Assembly: GCA_947095585.1 (NCBI GenBank)
Contig: OX352763.1
Location: 118,399,908 to 118,463,907 of the forward strand
DNA: 64,000 nucleotides
Direction: 5' to 3'
Source: Nephrocerus scutellatus
Taxonomy: Eukaryota > Arthropoda > Insecta > Diptera > Pipunculidae
In this document: positions 10,681 through 40,215 of the stretch, piece by piece
Layout of the letters: every line of letters starts with the position of its first letter
How positions within the stretch are numbered: the first letter of the stretch is position 1
The notes under the pieces: model-generated
Told to the model about the DNA's origin: nothing
Database searches by the model: none
What the model saw: the letters and a program-made list of their open reading frames with translations, nothing else
Translations under genes and position numbers: made by a program

Positions 10681-11189
10681 TGGGACAAAATTTTAGATTT
10701 TTCATCATAGACTCCCTTTAGGTCAATACACAAGCCGTGTCTCATTTAAGAAACACTTCTCATTAAATGGAACACGATTCCTCACTGTTCCAATGTTTTT
10801 CCATTTTGTTGATCCCTTCTGAATAGTAGAATTTCTCCAACCCTTTAAAATATGCCTTTGTCACAATGATGACCTCCTCATTGCAGTCAACTCTGCTTCC
10901 GACGATAGGAAGTATCATATGAGTCTTGATCAGGAGAATATGATGGATGAGAAAGTAATTCGCAGCCCAACTCATTACCATCAGTTTTATGGACTATTGA
11001 GCTAGTGTCAATGACTACATCGTTGAAGAGTCCGGAGATCTATAATGTCAAGAATGCTTGACGTAGAGTACGATGGTACTTGGCCCAGTTTAGGCCCACG
11101 GTGGAGCAGCAACAGCTTAATGGGATGACTTTATGGAGTGGGGGTGGGTACACTATATCGTCGGCACAATCAGAGAAATACTAACCGAA
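10681..11189. other. intergenic, nothing recognised
   Basis: No gene, RNA or repeat recognised apart from the approach to the minisatellite. Confidence 0.4.
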
Positions 11190-11918
11190 TACTGACAGCC
11201 TAAGGTCAAGACACAACAGCGAGTAGAGTACTGATGGCCTATGGTCAAGACACGACAGAGAGAAGGTGTACTGACGGCCTATGATTAAGAGACGACAGAG
11301 AGGAGGGGTTCTGACGGCAGATAGGAAAACTGACAGCCTAAGGTCATGACACGACAGAAGGGGGGGGGGGTACTGACGGCCTATGGTTAAGACACGATAG
11401 AGAGGATTGGTACTGACGGCATATGGTCAAGACACGACAGCGAGGATTGGTACTGACGGCCTATGGTCATGACACGACAGAGAGGAGGGTGGCCTATTAT
11501 CAAGACACCACAGAAAGGATTGGTACTGACGGCCTATGGTCATGACACGACAGAGAGAAGGGGTACCGACGGCCTATTATCAAGACACCACAGAAAGGAT
11601 TGGTACTGACGGCCTATGGTCATGACACGACAGAGAGGAGGAGTACCGACGGCCTATTATCAAGACACCACAGAAAGGATTGGCACTGACGGCCTATGAT
11701 CAAGACACGAAAGTGATAGGAATACTGACAGCCTAAGGTCAAGACACGACAGCGAGAGGAGTACTGATGGTCTGTGGTCAAGACGCGACAGAGAGTAGGG
11801 CTACCGACAGCCTATGATCAAGACGCGCCAGAGAGGATCGGTACTGACGGCCTATGGTCAAGACACGACAGAGAGGATTGGTACTGACGGCCTATGGTCA
11901 AGACACAACAGAGAGTGG
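11190..11918. repeat. 40-bp minisatellite, about 18 units
   Basis: The consensus is two halves, GTACTGACGGCCTATGGTCA and AGACACGACAGAGAGGATTG, repeated in tandem with 38-42 bp spacing. Within 11490-11690 two variant units alternate as a roughly 80-bp dimer (one with ATTATCAAGACACCACAGAA, the other with ATGGTCATGACACGACAGAG), giving three dimers. No open frame runs through it. Confidence 0.9.
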
Positions 11919-13512
11919 CGAGGAAGTGACGCGGTTTAAAGAGCCCGGAGCCCGGTCTTTCCCATATTTATGCTGCTTCTTTCCCAAGACGCTGAAAATA
12001 TTCTGATTAGTTCGGTGAGGAACTTTTACCAGCTGTTTCACTCGTTCGGAATTCGACAACTTTATGTGCAAAAGTTTTCCAATCTAACTACTAATTTGCA
12101 ATAACCGTATGCGAAGTTTATGATTGACCCATACATTTGAAATGAAGAAAAAGTTACCTTGACAAATTACGCACGTGTGGTTGTGTGTCTACTGTGCTTG
12201 CATGGTGGCTGGCACTTTGTTCATTTGCAGTTGTGTCCAAATTATTTTAGATTATGCATTAGCCCTATGTGCTGAGCGGAATCGGGGACGGACAAAACGG
12301 AAACTTAGACAAAGGGTTTGTAAAGATGGGAGCATTGTTTAACTGAATGACATTTTGCAACTTTATATTTCACATTGCGTGCTCCAAGAACCTTGACTAC
12401 ACTATGCTGTGTTAGGCATCTAGGGTGAATGGAACTCAATATTTCAGACATAAATTGACATATCATTCGGTTTTGACAACTGAGTGAGACTCTTGACATC
12501 CCTGCTTCACATTTTGAACTGATGGAGGCTGAAGCAACTGAAAACTGAAAATATCTACTGTACCTTCTTGGTGGATGAAGTTGATGCGGCAGATGCTGGT
12601 GCTGATGATGATGCTTGTGGCCCAAGTACCGCTTTGTTGTTCGCTTGCATTTCACATTAAAGTTCTTTTTTGTTATCGAAGAAGCATCTAGGATTTTCAA
12701 AATTTTTGTGTTCGCTACGGTTGACCGCCGGGCTTAATGCGTTAGTATTAAAATAAAGGAAAGAAGAAGAAGCGGAAAAGAAGATGGGGAGTACAAAATC
12801 CCCATTGACTATCAATCCGCCACCGTATTACGAAACGAAACGAAACCAACCAGGACATTTACAGGACCCGTTTTGCTTCTCTATCTACAAAACTTTCACC
12901 TCGACCGAGCCAAATTCTCTTGTGTAACAGGGTGGCCATTCATCTGACAGGGGCACACGAATTGCAATTCGACACCGCACGAGTAACGACGACGACGACG
13001 ACGACGAGTCACGCGGCTGGTCAATCAATTCGACGAAATCCCGAACTTACCGTCCCGGCCCGTCGTTACCGAATACGAGTTTCCTTGGAATTTAATTGAA
13101 TAATTAGTTGGACGGCACCCTGCTTTTATTTCCGTCCCCCGAAATATTTTCTTCATTTCACTTTTTCTTCATCGCCAACTTTTGTAAGCGTGTGTGGTGA
13201 CACTGACGTGAGTTGAAGGCGATAATGACTTTTCTGGGCTGCTGTTGTATCGCTGGAGTGCGGGAGCAAGTTGGCATACAGCATCCACAGTGCGAGTATG
13301 TGTGTATGTACACGTTTAGGGATGAATCGAAAAAAATCCTAAAAATTGATGATGATGGAAAAATTTTTCTTCTTTTTTTGTTGTTGATGACGAGCCACGG
13401 AAAGGGGTTAACGCGTCGAAACGAAGCCGATTTCAATTGCAACAACTACAACAACACTTTTGCACTTTTGTGCACACACACAGGAAAAAAATAAACGAAT
13501 TAATGGCATTAG
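11919..13512. other. intergenic; (GAC)n microsatellite at about 12989-13008
   Basis: No convincing gene. The minus frame at 12305-12700 and frames at 13158-13494 have no recognisable domain. A perfect ACGACGACG run lies near 12989-13008. The composition from 12720 to 13140 is less AT-rich than average, which could mark a promoter or UTR of an unseen transcript, but nothing decisive is present. Confidence 0.35.
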
Positions 13513-13968
13513 TTGTCCCGAATACATCCCCCGGGGTATGTAAGACGAGTATGTTCTCGGAGGTATTCCGCACAAAGAAGCAAGCGCTCATCCGCAGATC
13601 AATATTTGAGAAAATCAGTTGCGTTACTGCTGTGCAATGGTGCTCGGTGGACGGATTCGATGGATTTGGAAAGTTGGATGGATGCTACGTTGGCTTCTAC
13701 TGATAAATGGATAGATTCTCCATCAGTTCTCCACCGTCTGTGCGGATGTTGCAGCAGCTGTCAGTTGGAGAGTGTGCGAATAACCAGTGAGAGATACCTC
13801 ACAGTTCTGCACAATATCTCGTATATTCTCAAGGAATATGATATGTCGGTGAAAAGGACACACATGGAATTCAGAGTGGAACGTGTGTCCTTTGCGCAGT
13901 CGCTATGCAATGCTTATGACTGTGGAGAGTTGAGTATCCTAAATAGCTCACAGAAAATTCTCACCTAA
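13513..13968 (+). CDS. unrecognised 151-codon open frame (doubtful)
   Basis: The frame opens at ATG 13513 and closes at the TAA ending 13968. The predicted product is mixed-composition, Cys- and Ser-containing and neither simple-sequence nor membrane-like, with a block VRITSERYLTVLHNISYIL at roughly residues 90-108. I recognise no domain. An overlapping frame (13437-13703) is also open. It could be a taxon-restricted exon, a transposon remnant or chance. It sits directly before the satellite at 14051. Confidence 0.15.
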   Translation: MSRIHPPGYVRRVCSRRYSAQRSKRSSADQYLRKSVALLLCNGARWTDSMDLESWMDATLASTDKWIDSPSVLHRLCGCCSSCQLESVRITSERYLTVLHNISYILKEYDMSVKRTHMEFRVERVSFAQSLCNAYDCGELSILNSSQKILT

Positions 13969-14050
13969 GAGTCTGCAATATAATTCTCTTGCAGTGTTTC
14001 CAGATATATGTGAGTCGTATCGATTTAATTCGAACGAAAAAAAAAAAAAA

Positions 14051-14800
14051 CAAGTCACACGCGGGATCTCAGAAACGCCCCACGAGGCTACTCACAAAAG
14101 TTCAACACTCTAAGACGTTTTGGAAAGTGGTTTAAAAAAAGGGGAGACTATTTTAAAGATTAACCCACTTTCTGCGCATTACACGCGGTACACGCGACTC
14201 CCGACAAGTCACACGCGGGATCTCAGAAACGTCCTTCGAAGCTAAGCTACTCAATAAATTTTTACTCTCTAAGACGTGTGGAAAGTGGTTAGAAAAAGTG
14301 GGAACTCTTTTAAAGATTAATCCAATTTCAACGCATTACACGTGGCACATGCGACACAAGTCACACGCGGGATCTCAGAAACGCCCCAAGAGGCTAAGCT
14401 ACTCACAAAATTTCAACTATTTAAGACATGTGGGTAGCTAAAAAAAAAGGTGGGGGCCTATTTTAAAAATTAACCAAATTTCCACATAATACACACGGTA
14501 CACGCAATATCTCAGAAATGGCATAAAAAACTGAGCTGCTTATAAAATTTCAGCTCTCTCTTGATCGGAAGAAAGGTTGTTAAAAAGGACCTCAAAGAAA
14601 TCGACGCGATGAGGGCCTATTTCAAAGATTTGCCCACTTTTCACGCTTCAAACGTGACATACGAGGACTCGCGACACGAATTACACGCGGATCTCATAAA
14701 TGGTTCGCAAAATTTCCGCTCTCTAGATCGTGTGAAAGTTGCTTAGAAAGGACTTAAAAAAGTCTAAAAAACCGACAGACAGACAAAGTCAAGTTAAATA
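14051..14800. repeat. about 152-bp satellite array, 5 units with increasing decay
   Basis: CAAGTCACACGCGGGATCTC starts units at 14051, 14205 and 14357 (spacing 154 and 152). Two more diverged units are recognisable from ATCTCAGAAATGG near 14509 and ATCTCATAAATGG at 14691. Each unit carries CTAAGACGT.TGGAAAGTGG and an A-rich tract. The 61-codon frame at 14561-14746 lies wholly in the array and is not a gene. Confidence 0.85.
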
Positions 14801-16040
14801 AAAGTTTTTAAAAAAGCTACACGCTGTCAGTTTTAAAATTTCAAAACTTCGATAGAATATGTGACATTTATGGGTCAATTTGTATGCAAGCTACCAGACA
14901 CAAACATCATTGAGGTACAGACCTCAAAAAAACGTCTAATTGTCAGTGGAAACAACCGCACTACAAAACTGATAAATTTTGTTTCCTGTGAAAAGTTATA
15001 GTGCAAAGACCTGTCATTTCGTATGACAGGTAGCTCAATACGTTGAAGTAGGTTAGGTTAGGTTAAGGTGGCTGTCAGTGAAATCGACAAACTTAGACCA
15101 ACAATTGTCCATTGTCCATTTTCTACCTACTCGTTGATCCAATTAGAGCTTCGTGTAAACCCTATGATCCTACTACTGTCAATGTTGATAAGGTCATTAG
15201 TGTCGTTGTAGAAGAAAGCTCCCACATGGAGCTTACGTTTTAGGGAGAGTGCTGGACAAGTACAGAGAAGATGTATAATGTTCTCCTCTTCCTCCTTCTC
15301 ATCCCTGCAGCTTTTGCAGAAGTCATTTGAGAAGACTCAAAGTCTTGCTGCATACTTCCCTATGAGACGGTGTCCAGTGATGACACCTTTGCACACAACA
15401 CAGGTGGATATTGAACTGCTCTGCCATCTCAATGAGAGATGATTGGCATTTGCGGCGATTTGCTCAAACCATAACCGAAACCATGCCCACGGATAAGCTG
15501 TCAAAGTGACAGGGTTTTCGTCGTGAACGCTTTGCAAAAGAAACGCCAAACCGAAACCTTTCGTTCAATATTAAAATAACTAATTATTGTACTCACATTT
15601 AAATAAATTTTTGGTAAAAATGTTCTTAAATCGTCATCGTCACTGAAATGTCAAAAACAAACCCAGTGCAGTTTCCAAATATAACGTCAAATGAAAACCA
15701 CAGAGTTAGCTATAGTTAACTATTGCGATCCCACGTTAACTAATAGTCAATATTGTGGCGAAACATTAAAATTTTGCTAAGCTGACAACCCTAGTGACAT
15801 TTCTCTCGCAATGGGGGGGTGGTGGACTGGTAAACCGAAAAGTCTCCACATTTCACAAAAAAATACTCTTTTCTGTGTTTATTTGTGGAAGCGGACATCA
15901 AAACAGCGAGGATACAACAGAAACTGAAATACCTACCCTCTTAGGATCTACGGTCAATGCACAGCATTACGTGAGAGAATGGATGCGAAAAAGAAGCCCA
16001 TGTTAAAGTTAAAAATTAATTTTAGAAAAATAAAAAAAAT
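14801..16040. other. intergenic; TTAGG-like short run at 15049-15064
   Basis: No gene recognised. A short GTTAGGTTAGGTTA run occurs, as commonly scattered in insect genomes. Minus frame 15337-15549 and plus frame 15794-16006 show no domain. Confidence 0.4.
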
Positions 16041-16047
16041 AAAAAAA
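16029..16047 (-). terminator. Pol III T-run terminator of the tRNA-Gln gene
   Basis: On the minus strand, reading away from the tRNA, T7 (complement of 16041-16047) is followed by A and T8 (16032-16039). Between this and the tRNA end sits a perfect 7-bp hairpin GCGCACA-CAGA-TGTGCGC (16051-16068), which would be in the 3' trailer of the primary transcript. T-runs of four or more terminate eukaryotic Pol III, so termination here is well supported. Confidence 0.85.
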
Positions 16048-16073
16048 GATGCGCACACAGATGTGCGCGCGCC

Positions 16074-16145
16074 AGGTTCTACCGAGATTTGAACTCGGAT
16101 CGCTGGATTCAAAGTCCAGAGTGCTAACCATTACACCATAGAACC
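16074..16145 (-). tRNA. tRNA-Gln(TTG): tRNA-Gln (anticodon TTG)
   Basis: The reverse complement folds as a standard 72-nt tRNA: acceptor stem GGTTCTA/TAGAACC with discriminator T (complement of 16074), D arm with TGGTGTAATGGTTAGCA (A box), anticodon stem CTGGA/TCCAG around loop CTTTGAA giving anticodon TTG, and T arm with GTTCAAATC (B box). All stems pair, no intron is present, and a T-run terminator follows. This decodes CAA glutamine codons. It is an isolated copy about 3.5 kb upstream of slpr on the opposite strand. An intact terminator and the absence of a tail argue for a genuine gene rather than a SINE. Confidence 0.95.
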
Positions 16146-16159
16146 GTGTGTGAGTTGAT

Positions 16160-16950
16160 TGTCAAACACATTACACAATGGTCGTGTCAAACATGAAGAT
16201 GAATCAAATAATTAGCGAGATGCTGCTGAGATGTATGATAAAACCTTTAATAGGGATTTGTGTACGTAGTTGGTTTTATTATATTACGGCATTTCTTTCC
16301 ATTGGGCGGCGCAAATAGAGTGGCATAAAGATGTTCAAACGATAAATAAGAACACACTGAGGTGCTTAATAATTGTTTTCTGTAAACAATAAAATCTAAA
16401 AAATTTAATTTCGATTGTATTGGAAGGCTTATGTGATGCTTTCTAATCTTAAAAATCTTAATTCTAAATAAACATATAAATTACTTTCGCTCATTCATGA
16501 ATACATGCAATTCAGTTAACAATAAAAATTAAATTCACCAAATTCAACACATCAGAAGCCAATTAACTAAAATCACACAGAATATTTGGAAACCTTTTTT
16601 CATTCTATATAGGACGTTTTCATAAATTGGGAGCGAACAAAACCTAAGCAAATGGAGTGAGCTCTGAATTGCTCTAAACTGAACGTTTCATGAGAGAGAA
16701 CACGATAGGGTACTAACTGTCATACATGATTTTTAATAAACTATTCCTTTCAGCTCCCTAATTACTCATTTTAAATCTGTCTAAAAACTGTTTTATGCTT
16801 AGATATATACTTTTACTTTTCCTCATTAAATAAAACTATGAATCGCAAGCCGAGCGATAAACATATGTTTTAAAACCAGTACCATCAAATTCTGACTGGT
16901 AGAAGTCTAGATGTACGAGTGGACAAACTTACAAACAAACGCATAATTCA
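16160..16950. other. intergenic, 5' side of tRNA-Gln
   Basis: AT-rich, no coding sequence or repeat recognised. The bases just above 16145 would hold the 5' leader of the tRNA transcript. Confidence 0.4.
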
Positions 16951-16959
16951 TATGGCTTG

Positions 16960-17190
16960 ATTATTCTGTTTTCTCTTTGGGCTTGCAAATATTGGGAAAA
17001 CTGAAAAATTACTTATGCGATAAAACCGATCAGTTTTCTCTCTGATTAGATCTGTCAGATAAAAAAAATTATCTTTTATGAAAAAAAAACGCATATCTGT
17101 ATTTTGACAGTCAAATAATTTCTCCGATAATTCCAACATCAAAAAACACGCCATTATCTGCTTTCAGTTTATCAATTATCGATATAATAT
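16960..17190. repeat. dispersed repeat, copy 1 (pair with 17940)
   Basis: The core GATTAGATCTGTCAGAT followed by A-rich sequence and AATTATCT, preceded by TTCTCTC and followed by CGCATATCTG and TTTTGACAGTCAAATAA, is repeated with divergence at 17940-18350 in the same orientation. Both copies give similar minus-strand peptides (DLTDLIREK), which is probably only a reflection of the DNA similarity. Family unknown; a MITE is likely. Confidence 0.6.
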
Positions 17191-17939
17191 ATACCGACTG
17201 GTTTTGTGTGTGTGTTATTTTTGATTCATATTCATCTATCGTTAAGATAAAATGGACGTTTAAGGGTGTCTACCATCACGGAGGCCCCTATTATTAAAAT
17301 CGGTGGAAATTTCCCCATAAGGATAACTTTCAAAATGCTCCAATAAATTCCCTTTCCCTACAAAACAAAATACACCATCCTTGAATTTATCGAAATTTTA
17401 ATCTACCAGTGTCAAATTGTGATTTGATTTCACAGTGTAGTGAGTATACATGACATCAATTGAAATAAAATGAAATTATGTGTAGCCAACTATGTAGTTA
17501 TTAAAAAAAACTGACTTTGTAGTTTTTAATTAACAACGTTTTGATTTTGACGTAGTTTATTATAATTTTAACTAATTATCAAATTTGGGTCATAACCAAT
17601 CGGAAGTTTCTCTAGGTGTGGATATGGAATTCCCTTTACAGAATTCCAGAATTGAAAATTCGAAATTTTTGATCTCTTTTACATTGTAGTAAAAATATCA
17701 TGAAAATGTTTGAACTCGGAATTTTTGCAGATTTACCTATTTTCGTATCAGTCAGAAAAAGTCAAAAAAATATCTTTGTCTATCTGCCTGTCTGTGTCCA
17801 CTCTACAGCCCAGATGGCTGAATCGATTTGGATGAAAATTCATATTTAAGCTTTTTACATAAATCTGAGTTAACAAAACCATACAAAACTATGCAAATAA
17901 AACGTAAAATTAAACCTTACCCCGGGTCAGTTTGCAAAT
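17191..17939. other. spacer between two repeat copies
   Basis: AT-rich. A short stretch around 17770-17850 (GTCTATCTGCCTGTCTGTGT, then GGCTGAATCGATTTGGATGA) resembles the interior of insect non-autonomous elements, but I cannot assign it. Confidence 0.35.
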
Positions 17940-18350
17940 AGAACGTCGAACCAAAAACGAGAGAGAAATCTCGGGCGTGTTTCTTTTTGTGTCTGAGAAA
18001 TTGGAGAGAACAGATAAATCTGAGTCCCGAGACATCCGATAACTTTTTTCTCTGATCAGATCTGTCAGATCAAACAAATTATCTGCTGTTTTTTTTAGTA
18101 ACGGAGAAAAGTTATATTTTTCATCTGAATGCTCCATAGTAGTCGATATGTCTCATGTTTAAAGGAACGAACAACTACAGCAGTTAAAAAATGTTCTGTA
18201 TATTTTTTCAGAGTAAAAAGATCATATTCGAGAATTATCGGAGATCGGAGAGTAAAAAAACGACTCAGAGAAATACATACATTTAAATAAAAAACGCACA
18301 TCTGACATTTTGACAGTTATTTATCCGATTACTTCGTTATAAAAAAACAA
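17940..18350. repeat. dispersed repeat, copy 2 (pair with 16960)
   Basis: Same core as copy 1: GATCAGATCTGTCAGAT, then AAATTATCTG, CGCACATCTGACATTTTGAC and TTATTTATCCGATTA. It is longer than copy 1 because of an inserted AT-rich segment in the middle. Confidence 0.6.
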
Positions 18351-19199
18351 AACACAACTCTTAACACCACCCTGCAAATTAAAAGAGACTTAAGAAATAC
18401 CGGTTTCATCACTTGGAAAATAATAGCGCATACTGCACAAGTTAATGGCGCTTACTCCATTAGACAGTTTTTTTTTTCACAATGTACAGTGACAATTTTA
18501 CACGTTAAAGAATTAAATTGATGATACTTTACCATTAGATTGTTTTATTTACAATGTACAATGAAGTTTTTACAATTAAAATAATATATATATTTTTTTA
18601 AAAAATTTGTCTCTATTAATTCATAATATATAATTAATAAACAACTTTATTCACTACATTGATTTAAAATATTAATACAAAATATAATCCAATAATATTT
18701 GTTTCCGCTTTATTTCATTATATTCACCATTGCCTATTGTATTACACCTTAATGTTTCCACATACCGATGATAAGTACTTTGATATTGGAAAGTGTTATA
18801 GAACTGTCTCTTTCCAACTAGTCACACCTACTCAGCATACCATCTCATTTCCTCTTATGTTTTCTGAAATTGTCTCGCAACCCTGTACCAACACTACAAT
18901 GTGAAAAACTTAAAATTTATTTATGACATTTCAATTGGATCTTCAAAAGTTGAATTGGTGCAGCAGCCAATAGGCAGCGCCGCAGTGAAAAAAAAAGTTA
19001 TGATGGCCGTTCCATCACGAAATCCGCTCGACAAGACGAAGAAGTGCAAATGATGTTCGTTTGCAGAAATTTGACAAAAATTCCATAAGAATTTGACAAA
19101 ATACAGCGTAAAACACAACCGGCAGAAGTAAATTTGCAAAATCGAAGCTCAATCGTTGGAGAAACCGTCGGGAAAAGTGCGAAAAACTAATTGCCTCGG
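18351..19199. other. upstream region of slpr
   Basis: Very AT-rich from 18400 to 18760, becoming less so towards slpr. A CCAAT motif lies at 18966. No upstream gene is visible. The slpr promoter should lie here or in the next segment, but I cannot point to a transcription start. Confidence 0.4.
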
Positions 19200-19671
19200 T
19201 CATGTTTTCCATTAAAAGTGCGCTGCGGTGTGAGTGAGTGACTGAACCGAAAAAAAAGAAAGAAAAGTTCAAATTGCAATAAATTACGATCCGCGTACTG
19301 CTGCTGCTCCTGCAAAATATTCTGGATCTTTTAAGCGACTGAAAAACGAAACAAACGAAGCGAAAAAAAAATCGAAAACGACAAAAAAAAGTCAAGTTCT
19401 GTTCTCCTATCAGCTCTTCTGCAATCATTCATCCTCTACCCCGCCCATTGATGAAGATTTTGATCCGTTCTGCTGCAGCAGCAAATCAATAAGCAGCAGC
19501 AGTATTTTTGTGTACGACGGTCGGTCGGTCGGTCGGTTCTGTGTGAGTGCGTGCGACTGTGTGCGTGTGACTGTGTGCGTGTGTGTGTGTTTTTTTTTTT
19601 GGCAACACACCCTTTGGGATAGTAGAGTGGAAGGACCACCTCACAGCACGGGATCACGGGCATTTTTTTGA
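19200..19671 (+). other. slpr: probable slpr 5' untranslated region
   Basis: The sequence shifts to a more balanced composition with fly-UTR-like simple runs: (GGTC)n at 19518-19537, GTGTGT runs at 19557-19590 and a T11 tract. The in-frame triplet just before the start ATG is TGA (19669-19671), so the protein cannot begin further upstream in this exon. Boundaries are guesses; an additional upstream 5' UTR exon is possible. Confidence 0.4.
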
Positions 19672-38313
<18,642 letters not shown>

Positions 38314-38415
38314 CATCGTTTGGCGATATGTCCGACTGTCAGTGACGACACAAATCAGTATCGCTGGCATTCGGGCCGCCGGTCGCGCTCAGCTCACTAT
38401 GAATACAAGTTGTAA
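38314..38415 (+). other. slpr: possible stop-codon read-through extension of slpr
   Basis: In the same frame after TAG, 33 codons are open to TAA at 38413-38415. They have coding-like content, including TVSDDTNQYRWHSGRRSRS. UAG-C is among the leakier stop contexts in flies. Alternatively the TAG is strain-specific or an assembly error and the true C-terminus is at 38412, or the extension is chance. Confidence 0.35.
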
Positions 38416-39529
38416 GCTTAAATATGTGCTAAAAAGCTGGGGAGAAAATATTTCCCATTATTCTCATTCTCATCCTTTCGATCTGCATGTTTCTTTATAG
38501 GTAAGGCGGGAATTCGACGGGTAGTAGGATGGCAAAACAAAAACTGGTTGCCATACTAACATAAAGACTTAAGGAATACTAATTTTTATGAAATGTCTCA
38601 GGTTTCAGTATTATCAATAATGGAAACAACATTGCACACGGTTAAGCCTTTTCCTTTACCTTTCCAAAACACACTCACACTTTTGTGGTTTCCACTATCG
38701 GCCTTTTACAATGCGGTTGACCCTTTTCCATTTGGAAACAAGTGCTTCCAGCATTGTAAAAATTGTATAGGGCAGATGGTACCTCATGAGGATCAAATTT
38801 CTGTATTTTTCTTTTTCGTTGCTGGTTGCTCGTTGCTCCCAGACGATCTAATCTTATCTCTTGGAACACAGTTAAGGATGGGAGTGTAAGCAGGTAGGGG
38901 CAATTGTTTAGAAAGCCTTTAAAGTGGACTGTTGAGGATACAGATTTGTGTAAGACCTTCCTAAAAATATTTGCGAATTCCACTCAACTCCATTCTAAAC
39001 AATCTGATGTGAAAACTTCGTTCTTTTCAACTTTTCGATAAACCTTTCTTCTTGTCTTATGCTTCCCTTAACTGTGTGAGTGTATGCAGGTATGGTCAAT
39101 TACTAGGAAAGCCTTTAAAGTGGGTTACAACGAGGATACATAATTCTACAATTCAGAATTCAATAAATAGAATATAACTCAGAATTCCAATCAAATCCAT
39201 TCCACTTCTTTCTCTTTAACTTTTGGAGAGAAAGAAAATCTTTTCAGCTGAAGGCATTATCTTAGCCAGAGCTTTCCCAATCACTTAAGGATTATGCTAA
39301 TACGTTTCTAAATCTATAGGCACATATATACATAAATATATACATTTATACGTATTAATTAACACCAAAAGCAGAATAATTATGAGAACCATTTCAGAGG
39401 GATTGTTAAAAATGATGAACCAAATTTTAAGACTACGTTGCTTTATAATTTTGAAAAGTCTTTTAGAAATTGCAACGTTTTTAGTTTTTGAAGACATTTT
39501 AATTTTTTAGAATCAAAATTAAAATGGAA
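38416..39529 (+). other. slpr 3' UTR and downstream intergenic
   Basis: No coding sequence. The first AATAAA after the stop is at 39162-39167, a candidate polyadenylation signal. Two imperfect copies of a GGTA/TGGTCAATT...GAAAGCCTTTAAAGTGG phrase occur (38895-38930 and 39090-39122). Confidence 0.4.
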
Positions 39530-40215
39530 AGGAAGCCAACATCCTTGAATTGTTCCTTACCTCTCATTCTGATAAATACTCAGTCAATGTATTCGCCTCT
39601 AGTCGGCTCATCAGACCATTGTGTAGTATCAGCTATTGTCGAACCACCCAGGTAAAGAGGAAACTCCCAAAAGAAAAGTATGGCTATTAACTGGAAACTT
39701 AATCCCAACATTGGTGTGGATGCCATTTCTGATGCGATCACTAACATAATCCATGAGGGTATGAAACAATTTATTCCTTACACGACAAAGTGTACCAAAG
39801 CAAAGGAAAATGCTTGTTGTGATTTAAGCTGCAAAGGTAGTTCTAGGAACCGAGATTTATGCATTGGGTTATATAAAAAAAACTCCAATTAGACGAGTCA
39901 GGAATGATTGCAAGAGTCGATTCCTCTATGGGACTAATCTACTTTCTTACTCGTCAAGTAGTTAGAGTATTAAATGATCTCAACATTCATAAATCTGTGC
40001 TGGACCTAATGGTGCTCCCGCTATAGTTTTGAAGAGGTGTTCTTTACTGTTGGCATTGCCACTACGCAGGCTTTTCCATTTCTCTTATTATTCTGGAGTC
40101 GTGCCAAAGAATTAGAAAACAGTCTGTTCCTAAAATAGGCTAACCGTCATCTCTTTCCTCGTTACGACGCATTGCGCGAAGATCTATAATTTCCAAAGTC
40201 TTGGAAACGCTGATC
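39530..40215 (+). pseudogene. LINE fragment: endonuclease end and start of RT (Jockey/CR1-like)
   Basis: The plus-strand translation shows NILELFLT-SDKYSVNVFA-type text followed by GSSDHCVVSAI (the SDH end of the LINE endonuclease, 39595-39650). Then, in another frame, comes a block GPNGAPAIVLKRCS followed by LALPLRRLFHFSYYSGVVPK (39990-40110), which is the N-terminal part of reverse transcriptase. Stops and shifts interrupt it, and it breaks off where the opposite-strand LINE begins. Confidence 0.65.

Noticed and set aside
12305..12700. 131-codon minus-strand frame with a His/Gln-rich start
   Set aside because: The His-rich part comes from a CAT/GAT-type simple run; no domain or context supports a gene.
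15049..15064. GTTAGGTTAGGTTA run as telomeric TTAGG sequence
   Set aside because: Only about three units, with similar short runs at 8430 and 63380. Such phrases are scattered in insect genomes, and flies do not use TTAGG telomeres.
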